8,186 bases of DNA from Treponema sp. (GTDB lineage Bacteria; Spirochaetota; Spirochaetia; Treponematales; Breznakiellaceae), in the NCBI GenBank assembly GCA_031271075.1, contig JAISWN010000319.1, forward strand, positions 1 to 8,186, read 5' to 3'. A program made the position numbers and the translations under genes. Below, piece after piece: positions 5,491-8,186 of this stretch (position 1 is its first letter; each line of letters opens with the position of its first letter). Under the pieces are notes generated by a model. It made no database searches, was not told the origin of the DNA, and was given only the letters and a program-made list of their open reading frames with translations.

Positions 5491-6624
5491 TCATTCTCCT
5501 CGTAGTACAACGGCAGGATCCACATCGGTAGCGTTCCGTACCGGGATGACGCAGGCCAGGGCGGTAACAAGAACCGACGCGGCCAGGGTAAGCAGCACAA
5601 ACAAAGGCCGAAAGGCGATTGAGCGGTTGAATACGTTAAGCCCTACCGCCTGGGCGAAGACGTAGCCGAAGACCGCCCCCAGAACGCCCCCAAGGCCGCC
5701 GAGGAACACCCCTTCCCCCATAAATTCCGTTACCAGGCTCCGGTTGGAAGCCCCCAGGGCTTTCCGCAGCCCTATCTCCCGGCGGCGTTCCGCCACCACC
5801 GCCATCATGGTGGTAGCTACGCATATCATGATGAGGAGGAGCACGATAAAGGTTACCAGGGCGACCAGGGCCCGGAGTTTGGTTAACACCGCCCCTTCGG
5901 AATCGGTAAGCCGTTTGACCAGCCGGGGACTTACGCCGGGGACTTTTTCGCTGATTTGCCCGGCCAGGTTTTCCAGGGTTTCCGCCTCCGCAGAGATGCT
6001 GCACTCCACCACGTCGATCTTGCCGCTTTCCCCGGTCATGGCCTCAAAATCGGAGAGGGCCATGAAGACAAAAGCCTCCTCGGCGCCCCCGGTCTGGAGA
6101 ACCCCGGATACCTTAAAGCCGGCGCTGAAAGGCCCCCCCGCCCCGGTTCCGGTAACAGTAAAACTGTTGCCCGGGAGGAGCCGGATCACGTCCGCCACCT
6201 CCTGCCCTATCAGGGCTTCCCCGGCGGCTTCGGGCCAGCGGCCCTGGACAAGCCAGTAGGGGCTGGTTTTCCGGGTTCCCGGCAGATCCGCGCCGGCGGC
6301 CATGAAGGGCTGCTCGTTGATCTTTATGAGCCGGTACCGGTAGGGGGCGATTCCGGTAACCATCCCGGCGGGGAGATACGAAAGGGCCTCCTCCATCAGC
6401 GCCGTATCCATAACGGCCTCGTTTCCCGCGGGCATAATGACAAAATTCGCCCCGTAGGAACGGAATTCCTGCCCCATCTGCCGGGGAATGTCGTAGTAAA
6501 TCGTAACAAGCCCGGAGAGGATCGTCGCCCCGGTAGTTACCGCCAGAAGTGCCGTCAACATGCGGGATCTCCGCCTGAGGAGGGAGCTTACCACCATTTT
6601 CAGGTAGAAACGTTCTTTTTTCAT
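5491..6624 (-). CDS. FtsX/MacB-like ABC permease 2 of a P19-associated system
   Basis: The 377 residues follow the four-helix FtsX/MacB layout: helix 1 at about 22-43, an extracytoplasmic domain at 44-249, then helices at about 250-277, 303-327 and 340-361. The segment RRREIGLRKALGAS (280-293) between helices 2 and 3 is the conserved cytoplasmic loop that contacts the ATPase, and the C-terminus DPAVVLRGE is typical. It shares YGAN--IMP-G (57-67) and SEGA-L-K with permease 1, so the pair probably arose by duplication and forms a heterodimer. Start ATG 6624 lies nine bases after the permease 1 stop; no strong ribosome-binding site is visible, so translation is probably coupled. It stops one base before the ATPase start. 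It corresponds to one of the Cj1661/Cj1662 permeases. The role in iron uptake comes from gene context. Confidence 0.88.
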   Translation of the reverse strand: MKKERFYLKMVVSSLLRRRSRMLTALLAVTTGATILSGLVTIYYDIPRQMGQEFRSYGANFVIMPAGNEAVMDTALMEEALSYLPAGMVTGIAPYRYRLIKINEQPFMAAGADLPGTRKTSPYWLVQGRWPEAAGEALIGQEVADVIRLLPGNSFTVTGTGAGGPFSAGFKVSGVLQTGGAEEAFVFMALSDFEAMTGESGKIDVVECSISAEAETLENLAGQISEKVPGVSPRLVKRLTDSEGAVLTKLRALVALVTFIVLLLIMICVATTMMAVVAERRREIGLRKALGASNRSLVTEFMGEGVFLGGLGGVLGAVFGYVFAQAVGLNVFNRSIAFRPLFVLLTLAASVLVTALACVIPVRNATDVDPAVVLRGE

Positions 6625-6633
6625 TTTGCCGCT

Positions 6634-7950
6634 TTACCGTCCATGGAGCACCTCCGCCGGACGGAGGGAGAGGAGTAGTTTTATTGAGGGGATGCTCCCC
6701 GCCATGGTTACCAGAAACACCAGTACCGCTACCAGGGGTATAACCGCGGGTTTAATGGCAATGGCGGAGGAAAATACGGTATGTCCGATGATCTGGGCAA
6801 ATCCCAGGCCCGCGAAGTACCCGATAGCCCCGCCGGCGATTCCGGTGATCAGGACTTCGGTAAGCACCAGCCGGGAGACCGGCCCGTCGCAGGCCCCCAC
6901 CGCCTTGAGGAGGCCGATCTCGCTGGCCCGTTCCATCACATCGGCGGTAACCAGGTTGGAGATACCCAGGGCGGAACCGGCCAGGCTGAGGACGGTGATG
7001 AGGAACATCAGGAGCTGGGTTTTTTCCAGAATCGCCCCTTCCGATTCGGCCACCTGCCGTATGGGTTTGGATACCGAGTCCGTCAGTACCTCGTCGATCT
7101 GGTAGCAGATGGCGCTGACGTAGGCGGTACAGTACCAGGTTTCCCAGTCTTTTATCGAGAGGCTCTTGGGATCCTGGGCGGCCCGGCGGGAAAGCTCGTT
7201 GTCCGGGGTGGTAAGGGCGCTTAACTCCACCCGGTTTACCAGGCCCGGCTTACCGGCCAATTCCTGGACGCTTAAAAGAGGGGCGTAGATATACTCATCC
7301 TCGTCCCCCCCGGCGTGGAAGATCCCTTTCACCGTAAAGTTCCGTATCCCCTCCTCCCGGCCCGGCCCGGCGATCCGGAGGGAAACGGTGTCCCCAAGGG
7401 ATATACCGTAACGCCGGGCGGCTTCCCGGCCCGCCATTACCGCGTCCGTATCCTCGTCGGTGATCCACCGGCCCGAAACATCCCACCAGCTTTTCAGGGG
7501 CTTCATGCCGGTAAGCAGCGTTTCTCCGGTGGGAAGATCCAGGCGGCGGCTGAACCAGGTTCCCGTCAGGCGGACTTCGCCCTCCGCCAGGGCAGGGCCG
7601 GCGCCTTTAAGAAGGGCGGCCCGGGTGTAGAGGTAGGGGCTAAAGTCAACGATGTTGAAAGCCCAGAAAATAGTTTTTATCTTCCCCAGTTCCGCTTCGT
7701 AAAGGTACTTGTCCGAAACCCCGGAGCCTTCGCTTGCCCCGTAAAGATCGTCCAATAGGGAAGCCCCCCGGGGCATTATGTTAATGTTCGCCCCGTAGGT
7801 TTTCAACTCCTGGTTTACCTTATCCCCCACGTCAAACATCACATTCAGCATGGCGGTGGCCAGGGAAGAGCCCAGGGCTATGGTGAAAGCCACCATCACC
7901 ATCTTTCCCCGCTGCCTGAAAAGGGCGCCCCGTACCATTCTCCAGAACAT
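6634..7950 (-). CDS. FtsX/MacB-like ABC permease 1 of a P19-associated system
   Basis: The protein has 438 residues: helix 1 at about 15-38, a large extracytoplasmic domain (39-309), and helices at about 310-335, 361-387 and 400-422. ASEIGLLKAVGA (342-353) is the ATPase-contact loop, and PAEVLHGR ends the protein. Its outer domain is about 60 residues longer than that of permease 2 and holds two cysteines, Cys274 and Cys282, in WYCTAYVSAICYQ, the only cysteines in that domain. They could form a disulfide or meet the redox proteins encoded on either side, but this is inference. ATG 7950 has an excellent AGGAGAGG ribosome-binding site five bases upstream, 11 bases after the DUF2318 stop. The pair with permease 2 and the LolD-like ATPase makes a complete transporter-like complex. 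Confidence 0.88.
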   Translation of the reverse strand: MFWRMVRGALFRQRGKMVMVAFTIALGSSLATAMLNVMFDVGDKVNQELKTYGANINIMPRGASLLDDLYGASEGSGVSDKYLYEAELGKIKTIFWAFNIVDFSPYLYTRAALLKGAGPALAEGEVRLTGTWFSRRLDLPTGETLLTGMKPLKSWWDVSGRWITDEDTDAVMAGREAARRYGISLGDTVSLRIAGPGREEGIRNFTVKGIFHAGGDEDEYIYAPLLSVQELAGKPGLVNRVELSALTTPDNELSRRAAQDPKSLSIKDWETWYCTAYVSAICYQIDEVLTDSVSKPIRQVAESEGAILEKTQLLMFLITVLSLAGSALGISNLVTADVMERASEIGLLKAVGACDGPVSRLVLTEVLITGIAGGAIGYFAGLGFAQIIGHTVFSSAIAIKPAVIPLVAVLVFLVTMAGSIPSIKLLLSLRPAEVLHGR

Positions 7951-7961
7951 AATTACCTCTC

Positions 7962-8186
7962 CTATTTGAACCGGCCCCGCTCGGCTTCCAGATCCGCCGT
8001 CCGGATAACCATGTTCCCCTCCCGCATGGTGTAGGCCAGGGGTACGGGGTTACACCCCCCCTTAAAGCCGATGGTAGAAGTGTTCATCACCACATCGCAA
8101 AGCCGGCAGACAACCCCGTCCCGCCGTTCGTAGTACCCGGTGGGGCCGCAGATATCGCAGGCGTCAAGGCCGACCCCGTAGGCGGC
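7962..8186 (-). CDS. DUF2318 membrane protein, C-terminal fragment
   Basis: The gene runs off the window; 74 C-terminal residues are visible. They hold Cys10-X2-Cys13 (CDICGPTGYY), Cys27-X2-Cys30 (CRLCDVVMN) and Cys45 in FKGGCNP, numbered within the fragment. This is the conserved cysteine-rich tail of DUF2318 proteins, whose N-terminal part is normally multi-spanning membrane. In Campylobacter Cj1660 and in E. coli fet-type loci this family lies next to FTR1 and P19, which mediate iron uptake. The cysteines could bind a metal or an iron-sulfur cluster facing the periplasm; that is inference. It is the first gene of the operon visible here, and permease 1 follows after 11 bases, with the permease ribosome-binding site beginning at this gene's stop. 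Confidence 0.85.
   Translation of the reverse strand, partial: AAYGVGLDACDICGPTGYYERRDGVVCRLCDVVMNTSTIGFKGGCNPVPLAYTMREGNMVIRTADLEAERGRFK

Noticed and set aside
5490..5600. 37-codon N-terminal extension of the ATPase
   Set aside because: It overlaps the end of permease 2, lacks ABC family sequence, and the ATG at 5489 has a good GAGGAG site.
6133..6139. Run of seven C (G on the coding strand) in permease 2 as a phase-variation tract
   Set aside because: Seven bases is short for slippage control, the frame is intact, and similar short C/G runs occur throughout this GC-rich sequence.

Overview
The window looks like a piece of a GC-rich bacterial chromosome carrying ordinary single-copy genes. 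A spirochaete (Treponema-like) or a related anaerobe seems most likely. This rests on gene content: a P19/Tp34-type iron-uptake gene set with DUF2318, an OppF-type peptide transporter, a DUF3842 protein and a Spirochaete-compatible lipobox. No rRNA or other phylogenetic marker is present, so the assignment is an inference.

Layout. (1) 3-191 (+): C-terminus of an Opp/Dpp-type peptide ABC transporter ATPase. (2) 192-418: intergenic, containing a copy of a hairpin-bearing interspersed repeat just before the next gene. (3) 419-1387 and 1399-1839 (+): a radical SAM protein with a Cys-rich C-terminus, followed 11 bases later by a DUF3842 protein; these form a two-gene operon of unknown function. 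(4) 1822-2778 (-): a SpoU/TrmH-family RNA 2'-O-methyltransferase whose 3' end overlaps that of the DUF3842 gene by 18 bases. (5) 2779-3042: intergenic, with a good sigma-70-type promoter and a possible 22-codon leader ORF. (6) 3043-4257 (+): an AlkX/YcaQ-type DNA glycosylase with a QxD motif, clearly more AT-rich than everything around it. (7) 4249-4375: a second copy of the repeat, here with short terminal inverted repeats; it contains the glycosylase stop codon. (8) 8186 down to 4385 (-): a tightly packed operon, DUF2318 membrane protein (C-terminus only) > FtsX/MacB-type permease 1 > permease 2 > LolD/MacB-type ATPase > FMN-binding lipoprotein.

The minus-strand operon matches the arrangement known downstream of FTR1 and P19 in Campylobacter (Cj1658-Cj1665) and related bacteria: DUF2318, two permeases and an ATPase. 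There the last positions are thioredoxin-like proteins; here a lipid-anchored flavoprotein takes that place. By inference the permease/ATPase complex and the two redox proteins work on the outer face of the inner membrane to help release or reduce iron for uptake. FTR1 and P19 would be expected just beyond base 8186.

The main non-coding find is the pair of repeats at about 321-404 and 4249-4375. They share flanking sequence and the ends of a hairpin stem (GACTTG/CAAGTC), but the inner stem differs while pairing is kept. That is the pattern expected of a family of structured elements, not of chance palindromes.
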